This document shows, in pieces, positions 7,360-14,364 of a DNA stretch of 15,950 nt. Position 1 is the stretch's first letter, and the number at the start of each line of letters is the position of its first letter. The translations under genes and the position numbers were made by a program. Under the pieces are notes generated by a model. The model made no database searches and had not been told where the DNA came from. It saw nothing but the letters and a program-made list of their open reading frames with translations. The DNA comes from a bacterium UBP10_UBA1149. GTDB lineage: Bacteria; Desulfobacterota; Binatia; UBA1149. The stretch lies in the NCBI GenBank assembly GCA_002311335.1, contig DBZX01000082.1:5586-21535 (forward strand). The letters are read 5' to 3'.

Positions 7360-8135
7360 CGCAGGCCCATCACCTTGTGCATCTGCACCGAAACCCGTGT
7401 GTCTGCCACCCGCGCGGATGCTTCGGCGAGCAACTCTTCCATGAAGGCAGCCGGCTGGGCCGCTTCGCTGGACCCGGGGTCGGCCAGCGGCTGCAGGTAA
7501 AGCGTGGCCCCCGGAGCACAACGGGCCACCAGTTCGGCCCCCCTGACCACGTCTTCACGGCTGGTGACCGCGTCTACCGGCATCTTGACGTAAAGCTCGA
7601 CCCCGGCGCAACCCGAAAGAAACTCCTCGTGTTGCTTCCAGAAGGAAGCCTCGCCGCTGTTGGACGGCAACTTCACGTCGGCCGACACGACGCTGAACGA
7701 TGGCAACAGCCGATCCAGCCCCCGGGCGATGGTGGCGTTGGTCTCAAGCAGGCAGGGACGTTCGGGGGGCGAGGCCTTTAACCAGGCCTCGAGAAAATCG
7801 GCCTGCATCATGGGCTCGCCACCGGTTACCGCCAACATGGCTATGGAAGGATCTTCGGCGATGAAGCGGGCCACCACGGCGGCCAGTGTTTCTACCGATA
7901 CGGGATTGTCGAGAAACTTGCTCTCACCGCCAGGAAAGTCGACGCGGCAGCGCTGGGTCTTTTCAAGCGAGTCGGGAGTGTCACAGTAGCGGCAGCGCAT
8001 GTTGCAGCCCGACAGGCGCACGAACAACTGCCGCTGCCCGGAGTAACTGCCCTCGCCCTGCAGCGAGACAAAGAGCTCGCTCAGCCAGCCGTTCACCCGC
8101 AGGTCCCGTCGCTTGCCTGGAACTGCCGCTCGCAT
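7356..8135 (-). CDS. queE: 7-carboxy-7-deazaguanine synthase (radical SAM)
   Basis: QueE rearranges 6-carboxy-5,6,7,8-tetrahydropterin to 7-carboxy-7-deazaguanine using a radical SAM [4Fe-4S] cluster, in the route to queuosine in tRNA. With the ATG at 8135 it has 259 residues. The cluster motif is GCNMRCRYC, giving Cys44, Cys48 and Cys51 (CX3CX2C). FVSLQGEGSYSGQRQLFVRLSGC before it is the family's N-terminal block, and TGGEP lies at 104-108 as the SAM-binding GGE motif. A GTG at 8096 would start nearer the conserved block and has GGGA 7 nt upstream, so it is a serious alternative; GTG at 8183 seems too long. glpD begins inside its stop codon. FolE, encoded 2.8 kb away, makes the pterin that QueD uses to make this substrate; queC, queD and queF are not in the window. 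Confidence 0.93.
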   Translation of the reverse strand: MRAAVPGKRRDLRVNGWLSELFVSLQGEGSYSGQRQLFVRLSGCNMRCRYCDTPDSLEKTQRCRVDFPGGESKFLDNPVSVETLAAVVARFIAEDPSIAMLAVTGGEPMMQADFLEAWLKASPPERPCLLETNATIARGLDRLLPSFSVVSADVKLPSNSGEASFWKQHEEFLSGCAGVELYVKMPVDAVTSREDVVRGAELVARCAPGATLYLQPLADPGSSEAAQPAAFMEELLAEASARVADTRVSVQMHKVMGLR

Positions 8136-8193
8136 GAGCCCTGTGGTTTGTCGGGTCCGGCCATCGTCAACGCAGACTAGCACGAACCCTGCG

Positions 8194-8213
8194 GGCGGCT
8201 AACAGCTGCCGCC
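8194..8213 (-). terminator. GC stem-loop after dksA, possible terminator
   Basis: GGCGGC (8194-8199) and GCCGCC (8208-8213) form a perfect 6-bp stem with an 8-nt loop, 36 bp after the dksA stop and upstream of queE. No T-run follows in the dksA direction, so intrinsic termination would be weak. It could instead be a leader hairpin of queE mRNA. The rest of the 113-bp gap is featureless to my eye. Confidence 0.3.
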
Positions 8214-8248
8214 GTAGAACAGCAGAGCGGTCGACCGGTGAGCTCGTA

Positions 8249-8674
8249 TCAGGAAACTTCAGGTTCGCTTTCGCCAGACGGAACGCGCGCCGACAGGCTA
8301 TCGCCACCGTCGGTGTGCATGGTGCGCTGGGCCTGCTCGTACTCGTCCTGGCAGGTGACGCAAAGCTCGCTGAAGGGCATGGCCTTGAGCCGCGAGGGAG
8401 ATATATCACCCTCGCACTCTTCGCACTTGCCGTAGTCACGGCTCTCTATGCGCTCCAGGGCCTCATCCACCAGCTTCAGCTTGCGACGGTCCCTGTCGCC
8501 GAGAAGAAGGTTTATCTCTCGATCGCGGTCGTCGCTGGCAATGTCATAGGTGTCGCGACCCTCGCCGGCTTCGCCTTCGCGCCCTTCTTTCATGTCCTGC
8601 TTGATCTCGCGCAGGATGTCACTGCGCATCTCAAGCAATAGTGCCTCAAATTTATCCAGTTCTCGCTTTCTCAT
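8249..8674 (-). CDS. dksA: RNA polymerase-binding transcription factor DksA
   Basis: DksA binds the RNA polymerase secondary channel and, with (p)ppGpp, adjusts rRNA and amino-acid promoters during starvation. The protein has 141 residues, near the usual 140-150. Two long charged helices form the coiled coil (about 5-32 and 50-76). The tip carries D41-T-Y-D44-I-A46, matching the functional DxxDxA of E. coli DksA (D71, D74, A76), so it should be active rather than a TraR-like relic. A zinc finger follows with Cys84, Cys87, Cys105 and Cys108 (CX2CX17CX2C), identical in spacing to E. coli. A hydrophilic tail of about 25 residues ends it. It stands alone, 54 bp downstream of rimO and 113 bp upstream of queE. 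No clear promoter is visible before the ATG at 8674, so it may share rimO readthrough. Confidence 0.95.
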   Translation of the reverse strand: MRKRELDKFEALLLEMRSDILREIKQDMKEGREGEAGEGRDTYDIASDDRDREINLLLGDRDRRKLKLVDEALERIESRDYGKCEECEGDISPSRLKAMPFSELCVTCQDEYEQAQRTMHTDGGDSLSARVPSGESEPEVS

Positions 8675-8695
8675 CAGTCTCTACCGCCCACCCCA

Positions 8696-8711
8696 GGGCA
8701 TCAGGTTGCCC
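8696..8711. other. Small inverted repeat between rimO and dksA
   Basis: GGGCA (8696-8700) and TGCCC (8707-8711) form a perfect 5-bp stem with a 6-nt loop, about 20 bp upstream of the dksA start. There is no T-run. It could be a weak rimO terminator, a dksA leader hairpin or chance. Confidence 0.2.
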
Positions 8712-8728
8712 GTATTGAGCGGCGTAAC

Positions 8729-10153
8729 CTAGTTCCGGCGGCCTGCGGCGTCAACAGGCCCTGGCCGCGATGACCGCCAGCTCCCCTGCGACGCCCGCGG
8801 CACCGCAAAAAGATCGTAGCCGTCAGAACCCGTAACCGAGACGTCGAGCATGCCCGCCGTCGGGGCCCCCGGCGCATCGCCCAGCCAGGTCACGCCGTCA
8901 ACATCGGGGCCCTGCCAGCTCGTGCGCCCGTAGCAGTTGCCGTCGCCGTCGCGGCCGCAGACCAACACGCGCTCGGGCTTGCCCACGCGGGCGGCCAGGT
9001 AGCCCACGCGCAGGCCTTCGTGCAGATCAAGCAGGCGGTCGCGCCTGAGCCTCGCCAGCTCGGGAGCCACCTCGTCGCCCAGCGCCATTGCCGTGGTGCC
9101 TTCCTCGCGCGAATACTCGAACACCGACAGGTGCCCGAAGCGCTGCTCCTCAACGAAGCGACACAGGCGCTCGAAGGCCTCGTCGGTCTCGCCCGGAAAT
9201 CCCACGATGAACGACGACCTCAGCACCACGTCCGGAACCTTGCTGCGAACCCTGTCGAGCAGGCGACGGGTGGCGTCCGGATCGGCGGCCCGACGCATGC
9301 GCTTGAGCATCTCGCGGTCGGCGTGCTGAAGCGGCAGGTCGAGGTAGTTGCACACCGAGGATAGCTCGCGCATGGCGTCGAGGGTCTCGTCTACCAGCGT
9401 GGTCGGGTACATGTAAAAACAACGCACGCGCTCGAGCCCCTGCAACCCGTCCAACTGCCGCAGCAACTGTGATAAGCCGTCGCGCTGTTTCCTGTCACGT
9501 CCGTAAGCGCTCAGGTCCTGGGCCACCAGGTTGACCTCCAGCGCACCAGCGGCCACCAGGCCGCGAACCTCTTCGACCACATCCTCCACCGTCCTGCTCT
9601 CGTGGCGCCCCCTGAACGAAGGAATAGCGCAGAACGAACACTCGTGGTCGCAGCCCTCCGAGACCTTGACCCAGGCCCAGCCCTGCGAGAGATCTACTTC
9701 GCGCGCCGCGCCAGCCGCTGGCAGGTAGTGGCGCTTGCCCGTGAAGCTGCTGCCACCGGGCGCGTTGAGCGCCTCCACAAAGCGATCGAGGTCGCCGGTG
9801 CCCACCATCACGTCGATCTCCGGTATGGCCTGCGACAGTTCCTGGCCGTAGCGCTCGGCCATGCAACCGGTGACCAGCATGCGCGGCGAGCTGCGGCCAG
9901 TGGTTGCGGCGGAATCGCCAGCAGCTGAATCGCCAGCGGCCAAGCCGAGGATGGTATCTATCGATTCCTGCCGGGCCTCCTCTATGAAGGCGCAGGTGTT
10001 CACCACTATGGTGTCGGCATCGGCCGCCGTGCCCACGATTTCGTGGCCCGCCGCGCGCGCCTGGCCCAGCATGTACTCGCCGTCGACGTGGTTACGGGCA
10101 CAGCCCAGCGGCACGAAAAAGATTTTCTTCCTGTCGCCCACGCCGCCGCTCAC
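8729..10153 (-). CDS. rimO: Ribosomal protein S12 methylthiotransferase
   Basis: RimO adds a methylthio group to a conserved Asp of ribosomal protein S12, using two [4Fe-4S] clusters. The 474-residue protein has the three-domain layout. The UPF0004 domain has its three cluster cysteines C18 (PLGCARN), C54 (NTCAF) and C97 (TGCMAER). The radical SAM domain has C168, C172 and C175 in EGCDHECSFC. A C-terminal TRAM domain covers roughly 385-450. NLVAQDLSAYGRD and LDLPLQHAD fit RimO better than the tRNA enzyme MiaB. The GTG start at 10153 overlaps the lolA stop as GTGA, with a G-rich stretch (GGGTGGGG) upstream. A tandem AAGDS duplication expands the loop around residues 72-81. The C-terminal 25 residues (SQGSWRSSRPG onward) extend past the TRAM domain and look disordered. 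Confidence 0.95.
   Translation of the reverse strand: MSGGVGDRKKIFFVPLGCARNHVDGEYMLGQARAAGHEIVGTAADADTIVVNTCAFIEEARQESIDTILGLAAGDSAAGDSAATTGRSSPRMLVTGCMAERYGQELSQAIPEIDVMVGTGDLDRFVEALNAPGGSSFTGKRHYLPAAGAAREVDLSQGWAWVKVSEGCDHECSFCAIPSFRGRHESRTVEDVVEEVRGLVAAGALEVNLVAQDLSAYGRDRKQRDGLSQLLRQLDGLQGLERVRCFYMYPTTLVDETLDAMRELSSVCNYLDLPLQHADREMLKRMRRAADPDATRRLLDRVRSKVPDVVLRSSFIVGFPGETDEAFERLCRFVEEQRFGHLSVFEYSREEGTTAMALGDEVAPELARLRRDRLLDLHEGLRVGYLAARVGKPERVLVCGRDGDGNCYGRTSWQGPDVDGVTWLGDAPGAPTAGMLDVSVTGSDGYDLFAVPRASQGSWRSSRPGPVDAAGRRN
9911..9940. repeat. 15-bp tandem duplication inside rimO
   Basis: Two adjacent 15-bp units, 9911-9925 and 9926-9940, match at 13 of 15 bases. They encode AAGDS twice within the UPF0004 domain, between the Cys54 and Cys97 segments. 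The frame is kept, and the added residues lie in a loop that is usually shorter in the family. Confidence 0.6.
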
Positions 10154-10878
10154 CTGCCAGCCCCACCCTCGGCAGCGGTGCCAGCCGGGCTGGCGGCCTC
10201 CGGAGCAGAAGCCGCCGGTTCCTCGATGAGATCAACTCCGGCCGGGACTTCAAAGTGAAACAGGCGCTCGGCCAGCACGGTGTCGAGTTCCAGGCCGGCC
10301 AGTTCCATGCGGGTCACGCTGCCTATTGCGTCGGTCAGTTGCAAAGAAACCGGTCGGCAATCGGGCTGCCGCAGTACGATTTCCACGGTTTCGGCCGCTG
10401 CATGTTCGGATACGGGCATCTTTTCCAGGCGCAGGGTAACACGCGGCCCGTCGGACTCGAACACTTCGGATCGGTAACGGGACTCGAGCAAGTCGGTATC
10501 GCCCATCAGCGCCACCAGGCCTCCGCCGCCAAAAGCGCGCCGGTAATCAAGCCGGTAGACCTGCTCGAGCTCGTGCTGGTATATCCACAGCCAGGTGCCG
10601 TCGCCTACCACTGTCTGCCGTTCGCCGGCGGTGTAATCCCAGCGAAAATGATCGGGCGCCGCAAAATAAAACCGGCCGCCGGTGCGCACGGGCTCCTGTA
10701 TGCCCGGCACGTGCACGGCCTGCGAGAAATCGGCCGCGAGCGTGGTCGTGTTGCGCCAGAACTCTCCGTAGCAGGACAGCATGTCGTGCGCGTCGGCAGA
10801 AGAAGCGGCCGACGAAGCAGCCGGCGCGGTCAGCAGAAGGACCGCCAGCAGGGCCAGAGAACCGAAATGGGCGGTCAA
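10150..10878 (-). CDS. lolA: Outer-membrane lipoprotein carrier protein LolA
   Basis: LolA is the periplasmic chaperone that takes lipoproteins from the LolCDE transporter to the outer membrane. Using the TTG at 10878 it has 242 residues. The hydrophobic signal core SLALLAVLLLTAPA (7-20) leads to an ASSA-type cleavage site. The family signature GGRFYFAAPDHFRWDY lies at 67-82, and the beta-rich body includes VVGDGTWLWIYQHELEQVYR (90-109). The Ala/Pro/Gly-rich tail (about 221-242) is unusual and probably disordered. The frame stays open to 11013, but this extension lies inside ftsK and would bury the signal peptide. TTG overlaps the ftsK stop as TTGA, matching the other junctions in this operon. 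The n-region then lacks Lys/Arg, which leaves the exact start somewhat uncertain. lolB and lolCDE are not in the window. Confidence 0.9.
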   Translation of the reverse strand: MTAHFGSLALLAVLLLTAPAASSAASSADAHDMLSCYGEFWRNTTTLAADFSQAVHVPGIQEPVRTGGRFYFAAPDHFRWDYTAGERQTVVGDGTWLWIYQHELEQVYRLDYRRAFGGGGLVALMGDTDLLESRYRSEVFESDGPRVTLRLEKMPVSEHAAAETVEIVLRQPDCRPVSLQLTDAIGSVTRMELAGLELDTVLAERLFHFEVPAGVDLIEEPAASAPEAASPAGTAAEGGAGR

Positions 10879-13376
10879 GCGGGCGGTATGGCCGGGGCCA
10901 GCACCTGTCGCGGGCGCGACCCGTCGGCCGGACCCACCACTCCGTCGCGCTCCATCTGTTCCATGATGCGCGCCGCACGGTTGTAACCCACTCCCAGTTG
11001 CCTCTGTACCCACGACGTTGAACCCTGCCCGTGCCGGGTAACCACGTCAACGGCCTTGTCGTAAAGCTCGTCGTAGAAGTCCTGTTCGCCCTCGTCCTCG
11101 TCGTCGCCAGGCTGGCTGTCGAGCAGCTCCATCTGGTACTGCGGGGCGCCCTGTTCCTTGATGAACTCAACGACCTCGTCGATCTCGCGATCGCTGATAA
11201 AGGCTCCGTGCAGGCGCGCCAGGAACGAAGTGCCGGGAGCCATGTAGAGCATATCGCCCATGCCCAGCAGGCGCTCGGCCCCGACGCCGTCGAGAATGGT
11301 CTTGGAGTCATGCCGCGAGGTGACCTGGAAAGAAATGCGCGCGGGAAAGTTGGCCTTGATCAGCCCGGTAATGACGTCGACCGAAGGACGCTGCGTGGCC
11401 AGTATCAGGTGTATGCCCGCCGCCCGCGCCTTCTGCGCCAGGCGCGTGATCGACTCTTCGACCTCGCGGCCCACCACCATCATAAGATCTGCCAGCTCGT
11501 CCACCACGACCACCAGCCGGGGGAGATGCTCGTGCGGGTTTTCTTCTTCGAGCTCGTACTCCTCTTCGTCCTCGTCCTCTTCCTCTTCCTCGCCTTCCTC
11601 GTACTCTTCGTACTCGGCGACCTCGAGCTCCTCTTCCAGCTCTTCTTCTTCCTCGTACTCTTCGTACTCTTCTTCGAGCTGCTCGGCCACGCGCGCGTTG
11701 TAGTCGTCGATACTGCGAACCTTGAGCTCCTTCATCAGCTCAAAGCGACGGTCCATCTCGCGCATGACGTTGGCCAGGGCGGCAGCAGCTTTCCGAACAT
11801 CGGTCACTACCGGTACCAGCAGGTGGGGAATGCCCTCGTAGATCGACAACTCGAGCATCTTGGGGTCGATCATTATGAAGCGCACGTCCCTCGGCGTGGC
11901 CTTGTACAGGATGCTCATGATGATGGCGTTCAGCGCCACCGACTTACCCGAACCCGTGGCGCCGGCCATCAGCAGGTGGGGCATCTTTGCCAGGTCGGCG
12001 TAGCGCGCCACGCCCGTGGTATCCCTGCCCACGACCACCGACAGCGCCGAAGCCAGGCCGCGAAACTCTTCGCAGTCGATCAGGTCGCGCAGACCCACGA
12101 GATCGCGGTGACGGTTGGACACCTCGATTCCTACCACGTTCTTGCCCGGAATCGGCGCCACGATTCGCACGCCGTGGGCCCTCAAGGCCATGGTCAGGTC
12201 GTCGCAGAGGTTCACTATGCGACTCACCTTGATGCCGGCGTCGGGCTCGAACTCGTAGGTGGTAATAACCGGGCCCGAACGCACCGCGGTGACGCTGCCC
12301 GACACGCCAAAGGTAGACAGCTTCTGCTCCAAAACCTTGGACAAGGCTATGAGCGTGTCCTCGTCGACGTCCACGTCGGCCTCGTCGGGATCGCCCAGCA
12401 GGTCGACCGGGGGAAGATTGTAGTCGTTGTCGTCGACGCTGAAGTTGAACTTCTCCTGCTTGTCGCGGCCCTTCGATTCCTCGTGCATACGCCGGCGTGC
12501 CTCGGCCACCGACTCGGCACTGCTGGTGATCTCGAGTATGGCCCGGGCCTTGCCCTCTTCGAGCTCAGCGTGGCCATTGGAGGCTACGTCGACCGCAACT
12601 TCATCGACACCGAAGCCAATCGCGTCGGTGTCGGCCTCACCAAGATCGGGTTCGTCGTCCATGGAGAAGACCATTGGCGCGGCCGGCTCCTCGACCTGCT
12701 CGCTACGCGACGACGCCGCGGGCCGGGCTGCCCAGCGCGGCATTCTCGGCATGCGCGGCATTCGCGGCCGGTGCGTCCGCACGAACTCTCCCAGGCCCGA
12801 GGCCGCGCGCTCGATCTTCTCGCCCATGAAATTGCCCACCCTCAGGACCGCACGGCGAACCAACAGGGCAAAGCGCGCGAGCACCCGCGAAGGCGCGGCG
12901 CCGGTGAGCATGATAAAAATCCAGCCGGCAAACGCGGCCAGGATCACCGAGCTGCCTACCATGCCGAAGGCCTGCCTGGCCAGGGTGGAAAGAAAACCAC
13001 CGATCCAGCCGCCGGCTTCGGCCGGCACTACCCCCTGCCGGTAAAGACCAAGGACCACGGCGCCCTCAAACAACAGGGCAACCGCGCCCACCAGCCGCAC
13101 CGGCGACACGGTGGCCGTCTGCCTTGCAAACAAGCCCACGGCACCGGCGACGAGCAGCGCGGGAAACAAGTAGCTGGCGTAGCCGAAGCACTGCACCAGT
13201 GCGTGGGCCACGGTGTAGCCCACCACGCCCACCTGGTTGGTCGCGGGCAAATCGGGAGAGTAGGAGTAGAAACTCAGCGCCAAGGCAGCCCCGAGCGCCG
13301 AACACAGTATTGCCTCCACCTCGTGTACGAGGCGTGACTCGGTCTTCCTGTTCTTTGCGGACCGTTTAGCCGCCAC
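10875..13376 (-). CDS. ftsK: DNA translocase FtsK/SpoIIIE
   Basis: FtsK anchors at the division septum and pumps chromosomal DNA to resolve and segregate termini. The protein has 833 residues. Four membrane segments lie near 21-39, 59-83, 94-112 and 137-159, then a low-complexity linker to about 310 containing a MPR triple repeat. The alpha/beta motor has Walker A GATGSGKS (472-479) and Walker B LVVVVDEL (D626, E627), followed by ATQRPSVDVITG. A C-terminal gamma winged helix (about 765-820, SWVQRQLGVGYNRAARIMEQME) would read KOPS-like sites. A Glu/Tyr-rich insertion at about 567-612 separates Walker A and B. The GTG at 13376 is supported by GGGAG 9 nt upstream and overlaps the end of uppP by 11 bp. 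It overlaps lolA by 4 bp. Confidence 0.97.
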   Translation of the reverse strand: MAAKRSAKNRKTESRLVHEVEAILCSALGAALALSFYSYSPDLPATNQVGVVGYTVAHALVQCFGYASYLFPALLVAGAVGLFARQTATVSPVRLVGAVALLFEGAVVLGLYRQGVVPAEAGGWIGGFLSTLARQAFGMVGSSVILAAFAGWIFIMLTGAAPSRVLARFALLVRRAVLRVGNFMGEKIERAASGLGEFVRTHRPRMPRMPRMPRWAARPAASSRSEQVEEPAAPMVFSMDDEPDLGEADTDAIGFGVDEVAVDVASNGHAELEEGKARAILEITSSAESVAEARRRMHEESKGRDKQEKFNFSVDDNDYNLPPVDLLGDPDEADVDVDEDTLIALSKVLEQKLSTFGVSGSVTAVRSGPVITTYEFEPDAGIKVSRIVNLCDDLTMALRAHGVRIVAPIPGKNVVGIEVSNRHRDLVGLRDLIDCEEFRGLASALSVVVGRDTTGVARYADLAKMPHLLMAGATGSGKSVALNAIIMSILYKATPRDVRFIMIDPKMLELSIYEGIPHLLVPVVTDVRKAAAALANVMREMDRRFELMKELKVRSIDDYNARVAEQLEEEYEEYEEEEELEEELEVAEYEEYEEGEEEEEDEDEEEYELEEENPHEHLPRLVVVVDELADLMMVVGREVEESITRLAQKARAAGIHLILATQRPSVDVITGLIKANFPARISFQVTSRHDSKTILDGVGAERLLGMGDMLYMAPGTSFLARLHGAFISDREIDEVVEFIKEQGAPQYQMELLDSQPGDDEDEGEQDFYDELYDKAVDVVTRHGQGSTSWVQRQLGVGYNRAARIMEQMERDGVVGPADGSRPRQVLAPAIPPA
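11541..11678 (-). repeat. Acidic low-complexity tract inside ftsK
   Basis: This segment encodes FtsK residues 567-612, almost entirely Glu, Asp, Tyr and Leu, with repeated EEYEEYEE-like units (once near 569-577, again near 588-596). The plus strand is nearly pure pyrimidine built from CTC/TTC triplets, so it probably grew by slippage. It falls between DDYNARVAEQ and HLPRLVVVVDELADL, a loop that is short in typical FtsK. Confidence 0.8.
12735..12761 (-). repeat. Triple 9-bp repeat (MPR x3) in the ftsK linker
   Basis: Three consecutive 9-bp units encode Met-Pro-Arg three times (residues 206-214). Units one and three are identical (ATGCCGCGC); the middle one differs by two bases. The repeat lies in the basic stretch just after the last membrane helix. 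Confidence 0.65.
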
Positions 13377-14163
13377 CAGTCATAACTCCCAGGTACAGGC
13401 CCAGACTGCCTGCAATCATGCAGTATAGCGCAAAGGGCAGCAGCCTTCCCCTCCTGATAACACGCATCATTATTGCTATGGCCAGCCAGCCGGTCACGGC
13501 CGACGCGGCTACCCCTGCCAACACCGGCGTAAAACTCGTATCAAGCAGGTTTACCAGCTCGTCGAGCTTGAAAACTACCGCGCCCAGTATGGCCGGAATC
13601 GACAAAAGGAAGGCAAAACGGGCAGCCAGGTCGCGGTCGAGCCCTCGCCCCAGGCCGGCAGTCACCGTGGCCCCGGCCCGCGATATGCCCGGCAACACGG
13701 CCACCGCCTGCAGGGCGCCTATGACCAGAGCGTCCAGCGGCCGCATGTCATCGGCCCCCCTGCTCCCGGCCGGCAGCCTGGCGGCCCAGGCCAGCATGCA
13801 GGCTGTAATCAAGAGGCACAGGCCCACCACGGCCGGCGATGAAAACGCGGCCTCCACTGGTTGGGCAAACAGCAGGCCGACCACCACTATGGGCAAGGTG
13901 GCCAGGGCCAGCAGGCCCAGCTGCCTCCGGTCGGTCGAATCGCCACCGCCCAGCGCCAGCAGCAGGCGCAGCAGGTCAGCCCTGAAATACACCAGCACCG
14001 CCAAGAGCGTGCCCACGTGCAGCATGACGTCCAGGGCCACGGGTGACTCGACAGAGCTGCCGAACAGGCGGCGGGCCAGCACCAGGTGCCCCGAACTCGA
14101 CACCGGCAGAAACTCGGTCAATCCCTGCAGGATTCCCAGCAGTACTGCCTGCGCCGTGTTCAC
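13366..14163 (-). CDS. uppP: Undecaprenyl-diphosphatase (BacA family)
   Basis: UppP removes a phosphate from undecaprenyl diphosphate at the membrane so the lipid carrier can be reused for peptidoglycan and O-antigen; extra copies give bacitracin resistance. The protein has 265 residues, standard length, with about eight hydrophobic segments. Motif 1 is Q13-GLTE17-FLPVSSSGH, the (E/Q)xxxE motif of the family. Motif 2 is PGISRAGAT (158-166) with the catalytic Arg R162. The start is GTG at 14163, since the next in-frame Met is far inside the protein. It is the first gene of the uppP-ftsK-lolA-rimO run, ends inside the start of ftsK by 11 bp, and has a promoter candidate 30-60 bp upstream. Confidence 0.96.
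   Translation of the reverse strand: MNTAQAVLLGILQGLTEFLPVSSSGHLVLARRLFGSSVESPVALDVMLHVGTLLAVLVYFRADLLRLLLALGGGDSTDRRQLGLLALATLPIVVVGLLFAQPVEAAFSSPAVVGLCLLITACMLAWAARLPAGSRGADDMRPLDALVIGALQAVAVLPGISRAGATVTAGLGRGLDRDLAARFAFLLSIPAILGAVVFKLDELVNLLDTSFTPVLAGVAASAVTGWLAIAIMMRVIRRGRLLPFALYCMIAGSLGLYLGVMTGGG
13386..13390 (-). promoter_or_regulatory. Ribosome-binding site deciding the ftsK GTG start
   Basis: GGGAG on the minus strand lies 9 nt before the GTG at 13376, inside the last codons of uppP. No in-frame ATG is nearby, so this site supports GTG initiation and independent re-initiation after uppP. Confidence 0.5.
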
Positions 14164-14196
14164 CCTATACCACCACGCGGGCTGTCCCGCTGCGCG

Positions 14197-14225
14197 ATTT
14201 TATAACCGCCCGGTGATGGGAACAA
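14197..14225 (-). promoter_or_regulatory. Candidate sigma70 promoter for the uppP-ftsK-lolA-rimO operon
   Basis: On the minus strand TTGTTC (14225-14220) is followed after exactly 17 bp by TAAAAT (14202-14197), a 5/6 match to the -10. The -35 matches only at TTG. It would give a leader of about 27 nt before the GTG at 14163. The A/T-rich -10 stands out in very GC-rich surroundings. Confidence 0.48.
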
Positions 14226-14247
14226 GCCCGCTGCCACCAACAACGGT

Positions 14248-14290
14248 CTTCCTGCACAGCAGGCTTTCTTCACAGCGCGCTTCCTGCACA
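14248..14290. repeat. 11-bp direct repeat between the uppP and ssb promoters
   Basis: CTTCCTGCACA occurs at 14248-14258 and again at 14280-14290, 32 bp apart, about three helical turns. A related TTCTTCACAGC lies between them. The first copy overlaps a perfect dyad, CCTGC-ACA-GCAGG (14251-14263). The repeats sit between the two divergent promoter candidates. The rest of the 201-bp gap has no gene. Confidence 0.45.
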
Positions 14291-14309
14291 ACTGAGCACA
14301 GCCATGTCA

Positions 14310-14338
14310 TTGACAACGAGCAGGGCCGGCTCTAGCCT
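14310..14338 (+). promoter_or_regulatory. Candidate sigma70 promoter for ssb
   Basis: A perfect TTGACA (14310-14315), a 17-bp spacer and TAGCCT (14333-14338), which keeps the conserved TA at the start and T at the end of the -10. Transcription would begin about 20 nt before the ATG, leaving room for the AGGAGG site. Confidence 0.47.
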
Positions 14339-14352
14339 CCCACAAGGGCATC

Positions 14353-14358
14353 AGGAGG
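14353..14358 (+). promoter_or_regulatory. Strong ribosome-binding site of ssb
   Basis: AGGAGG lies 6 nt before the ATG at 14365. It is the strongest Shine-Dalgarno in the window, where most genes have weak sites or rely on overlap with an upstream gene, and fits high expression of Ssb. Confidence 0.85.
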
Positions 14359-14364
14359 CTCGCC

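Noticed and set aside
7360..7521. N-terminal extension of glpD
   Set aside because: The frame is open to 7521, but the added residues are read out of frame inside queE and resemble nothing. The ATG at 7359 gives an ATGA overlap and the normal family N-terminus.
5704..8135. Operon of glycerol metabolism
   Set aside because: glpD is coupled to queE rather than to glpK, glpF or a regulator, so a dedicated glycerol operon is not supported here.
10879..11013. N-terminal extension of lolA to an ATG at 11013
   Set aside because: It would put 45 extra residues before the signal peptide and lies inside ftsK. The TTG at 10878 places the hydrophobic core at the N-terminus.
11031..13337. A 768-codon open frame on the plus strand opposite ftsK
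   Set aside because: It is exactly antisense to a well-supported ftsK. Its His/Arg/Val-rich composition is the mirror of GC-rich codon use, and it has no recognisable motif. The same holds for the 418-codon plus frame opposite the aminotransferase (857-2113).
14344..14355. AGGGCATCAGG shared between the ssb leader and the region upstream of dksA (8695-8705)
   Set aside because: Matches of 11 bases between two distant sites in 16 kb are expected many times by chance. In ssb part of it is simply the ribosome-binding-site context, and it faces the opposite way relative to dksA.
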